From NCBI RefSeq assembly GCF_040115645.1, contig NC_089551.1:1550001-1614000 (forward strand): DNA of 64,000 bases. The letters are read 5' to 3'. Positions 13,104 through 27,800 of this stretch are shown here, piece after piece (positions within the stretch are counted from its first letter, which is position 1; each line of letters starts with the position of its first letter). Source of the DNA: Euwallacea fornicatus. Taxonomy: Eukaryota; Arthropoda; Insecta; Coleoptera; Curculionidae. The translations under genes and the position numbers were made by a program. Below the pieces are notes generated by a model, which searched no databases, was not told where the DNA came from, and saw only the letters and a program-made list of their open reading frames with translations.

Positions 13104-13308
13104 TATAACTTAGATAGTAGAGTAGAACTGGACATTGATGATTTTTAGTCGAAATACTGTGGGTAGAAAACTTCGTTGTGCGACAGAAACGTGGAACAGG
13201 ATTTTAGTACTTTGAAATGAAGGGGAAAGTTAAAAATTTGTTCAAAATGTATTAAAATTTTCCCCCGAAATAACCAGCAATGCCGTAAAATTTGTAGAAA
13301 AATTGGAA

Positions 13309-14113
13309 ATGCGTGGTAGAAAAAGGCAAACCATATCAACAGATAATAAACGAATACCGAGGGTGGCGAAAGTGTCTCCTTCGTTGACAGCTAAACAAGT
13401 AAAAACACAAATTCGAGTTTTACGTGAGCACTTTTACAGTACGGAACAAGCAAATTTACATGGGAGAAGCCCAAGGAAAATTCCTAAACTAACTGACAGG
13501 CAGATCTCCAACCGTCTAAAATTTGCAAGAGAGCATGCCCCTTGGCCTTCGTCCAGATGGAGAAACATTCTTCGGTCAGACGAATCAAAAATTGTTATTT
13601 TCTGGACAGAGACAGATCGTTACAATCTGAATGCAACTCAAAGTGTACTTTGAAAGCTATAAAACATGGTGCGTCCTCCATAATGCTATGGAATTATTCC
13701 TCGTGTTACGACCTAGGTCCGATGCGTTGTCCTGAGGGGATCAAGGACCAAATTGTCTATGTTGATATTCAGAAAAATGCAATGTTTCTTCATGCTAATA
13801 TGCCGATGCGATGCAGGATGATGACCCTAAACACACGAGCAGAAGGGCAGAGGCATGGTTTCGGCACAAAAGAGTTAAGGTTTCGAAGCGGCCTGCTTAA
13901 CCTCCGGACCTGAACCCTATTGAGCATTTATAGATAGGTGTTAAAAAAGGAGTTATTGCAGGCAAACCAACCAATAATGAAGACATGTGGAAAACTGTCC
14001 AGGATACTTGGACTGCGATTCTTGTTGAAACGTGTCAATGTTTAGTCGACTTAATGCCGAGGAGATGTTCGGCTGTTATTGCTCAAGAAGGGTGTAATAC
14101 AAAGTATCATTAG
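13309..14113 (+). pseudogene. Tc1-like transposase pseudogene
   Basis: Pieces in order match a Tc1-family transposase. First come a partial N-terminus and ISNRLKFAREHAPW near 13510, then RSDESKI near 13575 with the first catalytic Asp. KHGASSIMLW near 13665 and a GIKDQIVYVDI piece follow. QDDDPKHTS near 13814 carries the second Asp, and PPDLNPIEHL near 13905 carries the Glu. The C-terminus has LVDLMPRRCSAVI and ends at a TAG at 14111-14113. At least two frameshifts (near 13640 and 13800) and two stops in the last third break it. The N-terminal paired-like DNA-binding part is shortened. No terminal repeats were found. It lies about 200 bp downstream of foldback element FB3, an apparently chance neighbour. 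Confidence 0.9.
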
Positions 14114-17100
14114 TAGTTTACTCAAACAAGTTGTTTTTTATTTTATTTTAATGAATTTCTTTTTGTTCTCTCTAACTTTTAAAAAATACTGCTATTTTTT
14201 TGCAATATTTATTTTTGAAAGAAAAATGTTTTTTTTTTAATAATTAGGTTTTTCCTCAGAAATTGTTCCGCTTTTCCTGGCGTAATTAGTGAAGTTTTCG
14301 TCGCTTGTCTTGCACACATTACAATTTCTCAAAATTTCGTTAATCTCTCTAGTTGAATTTGCTGCATTTGTAGGGCAACTCGCTGAGTTAATCATCTTGT
14401 ATGGAGCGCAAATTTCAAATGAGTCAAGAGGTGACATGGAACTTTTAATTGTTCTAACGTGATCTAGCTACTACCATTTGAAACTTAACGTTTTCGCCAC
14501 TTGGTCAAGCTCCCTGTGACCCTTTTTTTGACATGACCGGTTGGTCTTGCTCAGTGTTTCCCTGCAACGAGGAAAATATCTTCTGATTGCCCTAACAAGA
14601 TAACCAGAAAACCAGCCATAAAAGGACTAATAAAGATCGTCAACTATCCTTTGTAAACCGTGTAGGACAAAGGGCGTTTAATAGATGTGTCATACCCTGA
14701 TACATTGCGAGCAAAAATTGTTTGCCCGAGGCGCTACACTCGTTCAGCACAGCGGAATTAAAACCCTAATGAAATTACACGTTTTTAAGCAAATTCTCCC
14801 CCCTTGATTGGGGTATTGTGGTCGACTAGAATTTAAGCCGCACGCCCTGTAATTTGGATTTTGTCCTCGGTAATTGACTTTTCAACCCCCTCACATGTCG
14901 GTTCGAAACAATGTTACGAAGAAAATGAGGAATAAGGTAAGCCACTGGGCTGTATTTGAGGAATAAGTTCGTTATCTTCTCCCTCGTAGACGACAAGCAT
15001 AAGGCGAGGGTGGTTTTTTTAATTTCTTTTCTGTCTCCGTGGCTTAATGGCGAGCCTCGCGCCCCAAAAATCCATTTTTTCTTGTCCCGTTCAACTTAAT
15101 TGATTGTCCTCCATGTCAATAACTCGTAGATTTGTGGAAAGCGACTTCTATCGAATGTCCCCGGTATACGTTCGCCACCGTGTTACGCAGCAACTTATTT
15201 GGTTCAGTTTCAAATTAATATAATCTACAGATATAATGGAGATAATGTCTGCTGGAAATGAAACCACGTTTAATCAGCCTTAGAGGACTGGTAATTGCGG
15301 TAATTACAGACATTTCTGCATACCTTACGAGCGCTGCGGATTTTTTGCGCGGAAAAAGTTGTCACGAACAGAAACGGAAGAACGTAATAGATTTTAATGA
15401 GCAACAGTATTTTCTTCTTCATCATCCCCGAAGGCTGCGATGAGCAGGACCCGGGGGCACCAAAGCAAAAGATTTGGTAACTCTTGTAAAAACTGAAAGG
15501 AGACAAATGGGCCGCGTTTCGATTGCTTGTGGGAGGTCTCTGGTTGATTTACCGCCAATTAGTTCCCCGAACAAGACTTTTCATTTTCGGGTGGGTATTT
15601 CTGATAGTACGGAATACCTGGTGTCTAGGCTAATTAATCGGGCTACTTGAGCGCCGTTCGGGAGTGAACGCGGCCACTGAGTGGAATGTTCCCACAACAA
15701 ATTCGCTAATGTTTAATCAAAATTCAACGCGTAGCGCACAAACTCATGTCCGAGTATGTGAATGGGCAGCGTAATCGAACCCCAAACGGGCCAATGGGAC
15801 AACGGTTAAATTGGGTTTTTCCATGGGAGTTTTTGCGAACGCTCGCCTAATCTGCCCAGAAGAGGGTTTGCCGGAAAATAACCTAAAACTTGTGTCTGCC
15901 CACGAAGTTTTGCCGCTTTTTAAAAGTGCCGGACGCATTTCTCGCGTCGAAATGACGTCACGAGGACACTAACGCATGGCGGCCCCCGGTTCAAGAAATT
16001 GGGTCAATTTTGGTGGAATGCCAGAAGTCGTTTGTCCATCGGACTCGACGATTACATTAATTTATCATATTTACTTCGTATTTATACGCGGGCTGCAGTA
16101 CTGTCTGGGAATTCAAATGTAGGTACATACTTGGAAATCGCTGCCGACCCATCCCGCGTTATTTTTCTTCGCGGTACCACCTAGCGCCAGTGTTCAGACA
16201 ATATTTCATAAACCGCACGAAATGACCGCAAACAACATCAGCAATGATTCACGTGGGCAAATATGGCGAAAAACCATAAACTCAACTGCACCTTATACCT
16301 CGTTCAGTTCAGCGTGAAAATTGCCACAATCGATGAAGCTTTGTGTAAGTTTACGCAATGTTTCCTAGGAAAATGCTTAGTGGGAGCATATAATGGAACG
16401 ACTAAGTCCTATTATACGGAGACTGTTGCGCCTGGTCCCCCAAATGCTCTTAGGCTCATTATTCCCGTCCCGAATTCGGATCGGACATCCGCAAGAAAAA
16501 TAAACGTCTCAGCCCCGGTAATCTTTCACCCCAATTTGTCTCCAATGCCCCTTTTCCATAGTGTGGACACGGTCCACGGGGCCACTCTATTACGCTAATA
16601 GTCTTTATTGTGTCTCGCTCAATCACACCCTTTCTCTTTCTTTCCACGGTCTCAAATGTGCGTCGACATAATTAACATTAAAAAAGCTTTAAAGCTGGAC
16701 TTAGTATCCAGACCGCAATAATATTTCCAGCTCGAGAATGTTTCGCCCGGAATGTTTCTGCTTCTTGCGTGGTATTGATCCCGTTCCGGTCGTCTATTCT
16801 CTACGCTCCCCCGAATGCTGTGTCCTGCATACCAATTGCCTCCTTGCTATTTTTTCTTCCCTCTGTCGATTCCTGCGGGCCTTCGCCCCCGTTAACCACC
16901 CCCCGCAATAAAAAATACCTATACGAGAAAGAACGTCGATACAATTGGGTTTAATGAGTTTGTCTGAAGGCTCAAGAAAACGTCAAGAAAATTGCGGGAA
17001 TGCATCGCAATGTTTTACGAGTGCATCATAAAGGTAATCATATCAAAGAGACATAATAACCAAGAGGGAAAGCGGAGCTGCTTTTACTTTGATTTGATCA

Positions 17101-20100
17101 CGTCTCGACCCCGAAGAAGCTCCATCCTTGGGGTGCGGTATTACCCTCGGATAGCCAATTTAATTAAATAAATAAAGCGCTTAGCCGATGGTCAATGGGG
17201 AATCATGAGGCTGTTTTATATCGGCACATTGATTTATTGTGGTGTCCACAGAAATCAACCTCAAGAGATTCACTCTGTGTGATCATTAATATTCTCTCGT
17301 GACGAAATTTTCGTGTGATACTCAAACTTCTTTCACGGAGCTTTGTGATTTTCAAAGTCAGTGGCGTAGGTCGCCTTATAAGGTTGTTTTACAGTTTGTT
17401 CGTGCTACCTGCTTGTTTGCTTCAGTACCGGACCGTGAAACCACTTGACGTGCTCTGCGTGAATCTGGATTTGATGCCGGCTCCAGGGGAATAACTGGGA
17501 AATCAAGTAAAGATGTAAACATATAGAATGGCCAAACAATGAGGAACAATATAGTCTTTAGAAATGGCCCGGCTTACATCATCATCATGCCTAAAATCGT
17601 CTCTCTTTTATTGGCAACAACAAACGTAAAAATCGTTTTATCCTCTTCGCTGTAAGAGCGAGTGGGGCATATCTGAGTGCCACTTTGGGGATTTAAATTT
17701 CCCGATATAAAAACGGCAATAAAAGCCTCCCGACCGCAACATGCACGGTCCCGAGAAAATGAAATCTTTTTAACCGACCCCCATATTGCTTCTTTTGCAC
17801 CCCGTTTCGATATGTATTGGGGTGGCGATCAAACCATACAGTCCCAGTAAACAGTTTCTGGGGAAACTAGGCGAGGTCATTAAGAGTGGAAATCTAGAAC
17901 AACCCTGTAGAGATCGGGAAATATATATTTTCCACCCTTGCGATAGCTTTCCGATAACCGTCGCCCCCTTTAGCCCCCGGGGCCACGTCGGGGAGTCGCA
18001 ATTTTTCTCGCGATGCACGTGCCCGGAATAAAGGCGCATCGGCAATGTTTTGTTTTGGGGGCAAAAAGATGGCCCGTTTGGCCTAGGTCGACGGATGGAG
18101 CTGGAAATAATTGCTTTTCCGCTTTAGTTTAACCAGCAAAATAAGAAAAATGACCCGAGAGATCGAGGAGTGTCAAAAGGAGTGTAAACAGAGCCGGGGG
18201 ACGACTTCTCGAGAATCGAAAAGGCTTCCCGGACATCGGTTTATTACCTCCTGACCCTTGGCCGACGATCATCCCCCTAATGATCCAACTTTGTTCGGCC
18301 TTATTGATTATACCAGGGGGGGAATGGTACTTTACTAGTTGCCAATCATCGTGTTCCTCGTATAGGAAAAAAATGTTGATTTCCCACTGGAGCCTTTTTA
18401 CGTCTGGATTTATCGGCGTCTAAGCTGTTGACCAGTCATAAACAAGCTAATATAACGTCATCAATCACATCGAAAGACCCCCGGATCAGACCGCATCCCC
18501 ACGACGAGAGGGAAAATAAAACGAGGAAAGTCGATACAATTACATAAATCAACTTTGATATATCATCGGGCACGTATGACGAAGCTGTAGAAAACTCCAC
18601 GTGGGGCGGTCAAACTGGGTTTTTATATTAATATCACTCTAGAATACCGCAATCATGTTATTTTTCATCACATTTGCCAGATTTTGAAATTGAGAAAGAG
18701 ACGGCAATTGATCGCTAATGCGAAACCGATCGCGTTCGAATGTCGAATGACGGTTGCCGTGATGGCCCTTCGACGTTTACGAGTGAGGAAACAGATCTGG
18801 AAAATAGTGAAACCTCCAAGATAGACTAAATGCATAATGAATTTGTCGCAACGGCATCCGTCGTTGGGAATTTATTGCAGATTAATATTTGCGTTTGCTT
18901 CATGAAGAACTCCCGGTAGAACATGCAGAGAAAGAGAAATAAATTGTCCCCACGTTGCGGCCGGTAGTCGCAGCAACGACAATTCGCAATTAACCGAATC
19001 AGATCGTTCCCCGCCTCTGTGTACATCTTCATTCTTCACTCGGAGCTGCTTCTAGTCTTACCCGGTATGCTAATGTAGACCGGCCTAATCTGTCTCTCGA
19101 ACGCGGCCGTCCAACCACGCACTTCGCTTATTTATGCTCACGGCCTTATCAATCGGAGCAATAACCGTCCAACCAGAAATACACTATTTCTTCTTTTTCT
19201 TCGTCTTGTTAGACTCAATCTATTAACTTCGAAATTGCGCCGTCGGCGAACGCTGATGGTATTCCTCGACCAGCCATAGAAGAGGTGTTTCATTGACTGA
19301 CTCAGACCTAATTTCCATAGAATGATTTAGGTCCATAAGGTCTAATTCTCTATTAAGATTGAGGTTCATCGGCCCGGACGATGGTACTCATCCTCCGGGT
19401 ACTGCGTTCTTCGCCCGAAGCTGCGAACCAACCTACGCGCACCAGTCCGACTGGTTTGGGACGCCTTCAGACACTTTTTTCCACCGAACTCGCCAGATGT
19501 AGCGACTAGTACCATTTTTGTAATAATTTGGTACCACACCAATATATATCCATTCAAGCATTCAGGAAGACGTTGCCCAATAATAAGTGCAATAAGGAGA
19601 AACGTTTCCCATCACTTCCCACAGTATCCTCTTCCTACTTACGATTAAGTAGTGTTAAAAGAGCGATAATAAAGCAATCGCCGACTGGGTAATATTAGTA
19701 ATAGCGAAGACGATGGCCTAATAGGAATGTTATATTACGTAATATAAATGCATTGGCGTGCTATTATTGAACATTGCGTCAGGGAGGTGTCAGAGAGAAG
19801 CTGAGTGAGGAATTTTGATGAAGAAGGAGCAAAGAGCTCTAGCAGAATCCGTTTTTGTCTCGTCGATTTCTTGTTGGGTGAACGAAACATAGAGCGGGTG
19901 CCGACTCCCAGAATTTTCAGAGACGCCGCGTATGTACGAAACCAACGTGGAGACGACTTTTCTGGCAGTGTCATAAGAGACGTTCACAATACTGCGCACA
20001 CCACATAACCCAAACCGTCGATTTTGAGACACTCTGTACAGTACCTTCATTGCGTCACTCTTTTCAAATCGAAACTGAATTGGTTTTTCCCAAGTTTTAA

Positions 20101-20930
20101 GCGGTAATTTTAGGTTTTCCTGTCGCGTTCGATTTTCAAGTAGCCGATATGCCTGTTAATATTCTATTAGATGTGTCTCTTTATTTGACTCTAAAATCCC
20201 TATATGTTCGGGATATTCAGTTCGACGTGTTATGAACCCCACCATTGGAATTTCAGTTGTCTTAAAAGATACGAGGTCGATTAAATTAGTGCGAAGTTGC
20301 GCAATTTAAGACTTGGTAAGTACGGGTCATTTTCAGAGCCAACATTTATCCGTGAAATATACCACGTCCGTGAAAAATTGATTTTTTGGTTTTCTGCCTT
20401 TAAATGGGTTCGATACAAGGAGATCGGACGAAAATACTGTTAAAGGCCTATATACACTGAATATGGCATGCGCCATATCAACCAACTTGAGACATTAAGA
20501 AATTTCTCGAAATCCATTAGAGATAACGCCTGGAAACCTTTTTTTCTGAAACATCTGAAGAGTCACATCTATGGTTCAAATCACGTAACTTTTTATGCAC
20601 TCTTCATGTCAGCAGTGATGCCACATCTTTTCAAAATTAACATGTAACAGGGACGCTACAAGTGCCTTACACCGACTGTCTAAGAACTTGGGCATTACAC
20701 CGACAATAGCAGTAAGAACGTCGATAATCAACAATCAAGAGCACTATTTTAATATAAATTAAATCAAAACGCAAACAAATTAAGCGGCGGCAACAGTGCA
20801 AAAGTAGGGTTACGTTGGGACATTCAAATACATCTCCATCCTTTTTCAGCGTATCGAACTTATATGAGTTGTCTTTTTACGTAAGCCGATTCTCAGTCAT
20901 TACATTTTGTAACGTGATTAAAAAGTTACG
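14114..20930. other. long non-coding stretch, no gene recognised
   Basis: No transposase motif, RNA gene or convincing exon was seen. Open frames stay at 111 codons or less. An element-like motif (ACACTCTGTACAG) occurs near 20030 without a partner. This is one of the most repeat-poor parts of the window and may be intergenic or intronic sequence; conserved non-coding elements would be invisible to this reading. Confidence 0.45.
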
Positions 20931-21076
20931 TACAAGGTGTGTGATGAAAAATGTGAGGTAATGTCAACTATTTGGAAATAGGACGCAATACGAAAAATCT
21001 GAAATTCAGATTTCGAAGATTTCCGGACTTGTCCCGGACAAAAAACTGGAAAAAACACTTTAGGGAATGCAAGAGA
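20931..21076 (+). repeat. dispersed repeat R2, copy 1
   Basis: This segment begins TACAAGGTGTGTGATG and contains ACGCAATACGAAAAATCTGA, TTTCAGATTT-type words and AAACTGGAAAAA. It aligns over roughly 145 bp with the reverse complement of 39085-39231 (ACGCGATACGGAAAATCTAA, GAAACTGGAAAAACCGCTTT). The start is a variant of the ACAGGGTG-type ends. No coding signal was seen. Confidence 0.65.
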
Positions 21077-21350
21077 ATTGACGTTTTCACTAATGGGCGG
21101 AATATGGGGTGATGTTTTTGACGTTTAATGGTTCGCTGCCATTTGAAAATAAACCAACACCCTCAACATTGCGGTTTGATATGAGTGGAATGTGGAATGG
21201 AGAGGCGTATGATTCAGGAATACATTAGTTTTAACCAAAAATGCGGTAAAAATGATCATTTTCCACTAAAATCAGGACAAAAGACACGTAAATTGGCACT
21301 GACATTTCACTTCCTAAGCTGGCCGTTGAGAAGCTTTGAAGCCCCAGAAG

Positions 21351-21505
21351 TATATAGGGCGTTGCATCGCCAGACCGACCATAGGAAAACCCGCGTAAAT
21401 TTCAATATCGTCTAATATCATCTTCCTCGTTCGTTTAAGGGCAAAGTTGAATCGGACTTTCCTGAAGGTCCTTTCACGAGGCACTCGCACGTACAATGTG
21501 AAAAA
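21351..21505 (+). repeat. dispersed repeat R1, copy 2
   Basis: This is the second copy of the segment at 1482-1637, same orientation, starting TATATAGGGCGTTGCATCGC. It lies only about 275 bp downstream of R2 copy 1, so the two may belong to one larger element with a different history. It has diverged moderately by eye from copy 1. Confidence 0.7.
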
Positions 21506-24500
21506 TCTCCTTCAGACCGTTTGTAAGACGTTTTGAAAAAACTTCTCTAGAACTCGCAAAGGTACAGTGGTGCCGTGGCATTTTCCTCAATCAAACCACC
21601 AGCAACCGTTACCTTATTATCAATCGCGACATTACGTAAAGGGGTTTTGTATAAACAATTCTATCTTTATTAAGTTTTCTTAAAAAATGCCCTACACAGT
21701 AGTAGAGAAAGTAAACATGATTAAATTGTGCCACATTGGAAACAGTTGGGATTATTCGAACATTTATTAACTTATAAATAGAATTCGAAATGTTTATTTA
21801 TTGCTTGCTAATGTCGTTGAATACGTTATGCTGTTGCTGGCGGTGTAATAGAAGAAATTGTCAGGGTAGTAACGGTAAGTTCGCGGGTTTTAGTGAAGGT
21901 TCTGTCGAAATATCTCGCGAACGCTGCGTAGAACATGCAACATGCGAGTCCCTAGTGGCAGCACCTCCACGAGAGCCTAAAACAATTTTCCCTCGAACGA
22001 ACGTGGAAGATCGCCTTGGATGGTTTTGAAATTTACACGAGCTCCGGTATGATCGGTCTGACGACGCAGCACCCCGTATATTTAAACGGGGAAATTTAGT
22101 ACCATTTCCGTGCTAATCAATTAAACACTAGAACTTACCTTTTTCGTGGTTTTTAGGCGTAACCGGCACAAGAAAGTTCAATCACTCACGAAAATTGACG
22201 TTTACTTTTGATTAAACTCCGCCATGATGGAACAAGCGAACAACGAAAAGTGATGGCCGCCGCGTCCCGTCGCACCATTGGCCGGCGGACTTTTGAGGTT
22301 AAAATTTTGAGTTATTCTTTGTTGGTTATGTTATTCGGCATTTGAGGCAGAGACTTAATTCGAACAAGACACAATCTTAATCAGAGAATAAATACCTCGA
22401 GTCTAACGAACAAAAAGCATTTTTAAATCGGATCGCGACGAATAAATCCTGTATGCGGTTGAGTCACCGGAGACGAATCACCGATCTTATCTCGGATTGA
22501 AACGGTAGCAGGATTGAACAGCAGGAAGACCTTTTTACTTGCTGTACATATACCCGTTTGAAAGGATGATTTTTATCTTCGAGAGTCATTCAATATTATA
22601 AACGGCATGGCATTGAAATGAAACGGCTTCTTGTTCAGGATTAATTTATTTCTTTGATTGCCCGTGACAAATGCCTTTGAGGCCGACGCTGCTGCCACGG
22701 TATTGTCGATTGTTTGTTACTCTCCAACGTTGAACAGGACCATCTCTTTCCGACCAGCGTTGACATACCGACCCAGTTAAAACACCCCATGAAATAAAAA
22801 AAAAAAAAAAATACACACACACACAAAAGATCGCATTTTCGGACAGTTGTTCGACCGCTACCGTGGCAAATCACCCCACATAGAGGGTAGGTTTAAAATG
22901 CCCAGATCCGAGAGGGGTGCTGCAACTGCTTTTGTGGCGAATTCGTGTTTGTTTTTAAGATTTTTGCGTCTAGCTTTGCGACAGTGACGAGCCCATATCG
23001 CACGGGGATGGAGCGTTTTGCACGATGCGGAGATTATGCAACGGCAACACCTGCACGGTACGTGGGGGCTGCTAGACAAGGTTGCACTGCCTCTCCCGGA
23101 TGGTGCAACGATAAAGTGACGGGTTGGGTAATGTCATGGGAGTACCAGGAATCTAAATTAATGGTCGTTTTATTGGGCAAGATATGCTGAATGTCAGACG
23201 GCGTTGTGGTGCTCATTTTCGCCTCATCTATTGTTTCAGATGTTAATTACGCCCTGCGCCATTGATAGCAGTGAGAGGATGTGGCGTGGTTTATGTATGA
23301 TGTCGTCACTTAACGACCATCGCATGTTTGGTATGAGGTCGCATATAAAGTGGAGGCCCAGCGACAGTGTTTCCCGGCTAGGTCTTTCTTCCGTTGTTTC
23401 CCCTTGCGACCCGACGAGGGGAATACTGAGAAACGCATTATTTCGCAAATTGTTCGTTTTTTCCTGTTTCTCCAGCTCGATCGTCGCTGCATTATTTGGC
23501 CTGCTGACCTGCCCTAGGCACTAGGTCCCGGTGCCACGGATTCCCGCGTTGGACCGACCCCTGGACAAGTCTTGCTCTCGTGATCAGTGTCCCAGAAGCA
23601 GGCTTTTTCCTTTTGAAATCTCCACCGTTTCTGCTCTAGTTTCGCAGGTTGAAGTGCAATAATGACTCGATCTAGTTTACCTCTCGCCCATTCATCTGCT
23701 GTGTGCGGAATGCGTAAACTTAATCCCGAGGCTCGATTACGCAACATTTCAAGTTTCCAGACAGCCGATAAAATCCGACAAGACAATTTTATTGGAATTC
23801 GCGAGATCAGATTATATTGGCAAATAATTTCATTCCCGTCGTCGCATTTCGCCTTTGGCCCGTAAATTTACTGCCCGGCACCGGCAATTAGCCGGTCGAT
23901 TATTTTATTATTGAATGGTACCGAGTAGTACCTATCGTCGTTTGTCCCCATTTGAAATGCAAATGCGCGCTTCTATCAGGAAAACCGTTTAAGAGCTTTT
24001 AGGGGGACACTCCCAAACTGTGTCGACGCCTCTGCCTTGATTTTTTGCCAACATTAACATTTTCAATTGTCTCAGGTATCAGCTACTACATTTGGTTCTG
24101 TAGCACCTTGGCCCACGTGGTTCTGAACAAAGAGGAGAATCTGCCTACGTGCTAAGAGGCTGCATAGCAAAAGAATGACAATTTCGTCGTGTTTATGGAG
24201 TTATAAGCGGTCGTCTGAATCGGGAACGCAGTCGCGAGAAATGTGGAACACTTAAGCCGAAACCGATATTTCCAAAAGCAGAAATGAGATGAGCCTGTTA
24301 CATTTTTTCTTTAATCTTCGGCGCTGTTCGAGTGTCGTGAACCTGTTTGTTTCGAAATTGAGAAGGCTCCTCTTAACGCAACTCGAGATCTAAATTTCCA
24401 TAAACTCGACGAACTTACGAGTAATTTTCAGTTCGACTGTCGTGTGGGCAGCATTCAGGTCTTCTTCGTTATTATCTGTAACGCGGTATTTTATCAGAAC

Positions 24501-24570
24501 AGGTGAACAGCCAATGGGAACAGTTTCTATGAGAACAATTTGGCAACACTACGAGTTCCTAAAACAATCA
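21506..24570. other. non-coding stretch with one simple repeat
   Basis: A poly-A run followed by an AC dinucleotide run sits at 22796-22824. Open frames up to 106 codons overlap on both strands between 22850 and 23870. None is recognised and no splice-supported gene model could be made. Confidence 0.45.
22796..22824. repeat. poly-A followed by (AC)n microsatellite
   Basis: Sixteen A are followed by T and then six AC units. This is a simple repeat likely to vary in length between individuals. Confidence 0.85.
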
Positions 24571-24577
24571 TTGAAAC

Positions 24578-24871
24578 GTCACGCCCACTGGCAGCTCGAT
24601 TGGACCCAGCCTGGTGATTAGACAAAAGACTGTTGCAGCGTTGCTATTCTCACCACATGGGAAATTGGTGACGTTTTTCGCTAGATAATTTTCCAAAACT
24701 GATGTCCGAAGCACATGCTTAATGGCCCTATGTAGAGCGCACCGTGACCTTCCCCGCAGAACTGCATCGAAGCTCGGCTGTCACTCGGTCGCGATTGTTT
24801 GGTCACGCCAATTGACAGCTCTCCCGAGCCCATCACAGCAGTTAGACAAAAGGCAGTTGCAGTGTTGCCGC
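24578..24871 (+). repeat. two ~70-bp direct repeats 224 bp apart
   Basis: The segments 24578-24647 and 24802-24871 align with a constant 224-bp offset. Shared words are GTCACGCC, TTAGACAAAA, GTTGCAG and GTTGC. The sequence between them is not obviously repeated. It may be a decayed tandem duplication or two ends of an old insertion. Confidence 0.6.
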
Positions 24872-27800
24872 TTCCACTCGAACTTACGAAAATACGGGGA
24901 AATTTTATGGTTTTCCTTTCCCGCGAGCTTTTCTTTCGTCAAAATCGCATGCATCCGCAATGCATAACCCTAAACTTGAACTAAATTTAAGCGCAACCTT
25001 ATAAACGATATTTTAATGTAACAGAATGATTACATCTGCTTTAATAATGATTTAACCGCGAGCAGAACGATCTCTTTCGCCGTCTGCGCCGAGTCTAGGT
25101 ATTCAAATTTTATGTAAATATTCGTCAGCGCGGCAAATTACACGTAATACGTAATAAACTAACTACCAATTGTTTAAAAAATTAATGTTATTTAAATCGG
25201 TACATATTCGAGAGCGATCCGGCATATTTTAAAATAAATTTTAATATTTTGTTTATGCTAAATTAGCTTTGTAACAGAGCTATTTGCGCTTTAAATGTTG
25301 GCTCGTGGCGGATTCCTTTCATGAATCATTTGGTTATTATGACTTTCGCATGATCTCCAAGACGCCGAATGGAAATAATATTGGAATTGGCTCGAATGGG
25401 GTGTCACTTGCAATTAATAGCCAATAATGCACTGCCACCGCGCAGGCAAATTACTGCAATTGGAAGGTAACGATTGCCGTAAATGTTAATTAAAAAACGC
25501 AATTATGTTAAATACATTAGTCAAATTCAATTAAGATGCAAATGATACCTGTGGGTAGTACTAAGGTGATTGCGAAATTGGTGTAATTTGCTACCTGAAA
25601 ACTGCAAAGTGCTTTTCCTTGTGAACTACCGAGGAACCTTCACGGAATTCAGGACAAAATTCATGTCAGCTAATCGATTCCCGCGTAAACTGTCACGATC
25701 GATAATTTCCTTTATCGATCACGCACCTCTTTTTCATTATGAGCGCAATCTGTAATATATCAACCGCTTCTAATCTCTCATTAAAAAAAAAAAACGGTAT
25801 AATTTTGGCCATCGATTTATATGCATAGTTAACAGACTGTGTAAAGCTCGTTCGCCTGTCTTATTATCTCCTCACATTTGAAAGATTGCCCACAAGATTT
25901 TTTTAATTTTGAGAATCGTCGTTAGACAATGGAATTTAATTATTGTTCTGCTCATAATGTGGAATTCATTATTTCGCATGAAACCCCGCCGCTGCTGCTC
26001 CCTCTAGGGGTCACCCGGTTGCTTATAATAGGCTCCCTCAGGTAGCAACTCCGAGCTTCCAGTTCATCCCTCGACTGACGAAAGCAGTACCGAGGGCAAG
26101 ATTAAAATTACTTGTTGCGACCTCTAACAGATGTCGTCCCTGGAAGTGATTTTTCGTGTATTAAAATATCCGAAAATTCGGTTTCCGGTCGCGACGGATG
26201 TCCCCGGTCTATAGCGGCCACAATAACAAAGCTTCAGGGTTCTCACGTCGGAGATTTCCGGTTTAAACGCTCATTTTTTGGGTCGTATTTTACGAAATTT
26301 TCTGTTATCTGGCGTACATCATCGCGAACACGTCGGAACAATATTTTTTTCTCACGAGACGAACCGCTGGTTCCTAAGGGAAAACTGCGACGTGAAGGCC
26401 GGCCGACTGAAGTGATGAAGTCATCAGAAATGTCCTGAATCACTCCACGATTTAGAAGATTTCAGACGTTTGCTCGAGGAATTGATGGAAGAATACGAAT
26501 CTCCAACGTGAAAATTGGTTGCATCTTAGGTTCTGAGGTTCGGCCGGCTAACTTGGCAACCAGATCTTGCAGTTCGGATAACGTTTTTCGAGTTGCTGGA
26601 TACTCACGCAAATGTGCAGGGGCGTTTGCGAGGACGACACCCCAGCGACGTCAACGTTGGAACCACCAAAAGCTAATTTCAAAATCTTTATCCGACATTT
26701 TTTCGAAATCTACCAAACAACCGAAGTATGCGGGAATAAACGTTTTAATAAAGAACAAAACTTTTAATTGTTATTAGCTGGCTGCAAAAGGTTTTGCACA
26801 AAGTTCCATTCGCGCAAATTGTCGCTCGCCTTATCCACGTTTCCGTGCACGCGGTTTTTCCTCGGATTATTTCTGCGGCGGTTTCTACCCGCTCACGCAA
26901 CTCTGCCACTGTGTTAATTTCTCTCGTAAGCACCAAATTTTTCATACAACGCACAGATAAAAGTCACATGGCTTCAGGTCTGGCGGTCTCGCGGGCCACG
27001 TTGTCGGTCCATTGGCACCTATTCACCTGTTAGAAAATTGTCATTTAAGAAATCCCGTAGCTTTTTCTTTTTTTAATTCTGTCCGTGCCCGCACATTTCG
27101 GTTGTTTTTCCGACCTCGAACGAACGCCACGTGAGGACTTCGCTTAGTTTCACGAGGTTTATGTCGCGTTACTTGAGATCGCCCTACATAATCGATCGCC
27201 AACAGATCTGGCCTCTGCCTGAAATCGCAAAAAAGTTGAAGGTGTATTTATTATGGCACCTGGAATTCGTATTCCACATTTTATGCAAATCGCTTGAATG
27301 CATTAAAATTGCTAATGTTGTAATGGAACAAGATGATGCAGATAATGAAATCACCGAAACCAGGCGGTAATGGGTATTTTATTAATTTATCATATATTCA
27401 CAAACGTCGAACAGTACAGGACATTGAGTGATATTAGAATGCACGTGTCGTTTGCCGCTCAGTTAACACACTTGTAGCAATCTCTCGTAAAATATGTTAA
27501 TGTCGCCTGAGATGGGCTCGGATCGCCTTTATTATTTAAATATCTACATCTCTCCTTAAAATATTATAATAAATTTAAATTTAACAGGTGCTGAATTAAT
27601 CGGGATTGCCTTCTTTAGGCCTAATCGGATATAAAACAAATATTTGTTAGGTGGCGGGAGATGCGCGGCGGGGAGCGCGGGCCCTTTAGAAAAAAATCGC
27701 ACCTCCGCCCATGGTGTGTTGCTACGTGTCTCCAAATCGGCAACACCCGTTTCCGTTCGATTGTTTCGCTGCCATTATTGTTACCATATAAATTATCGGG

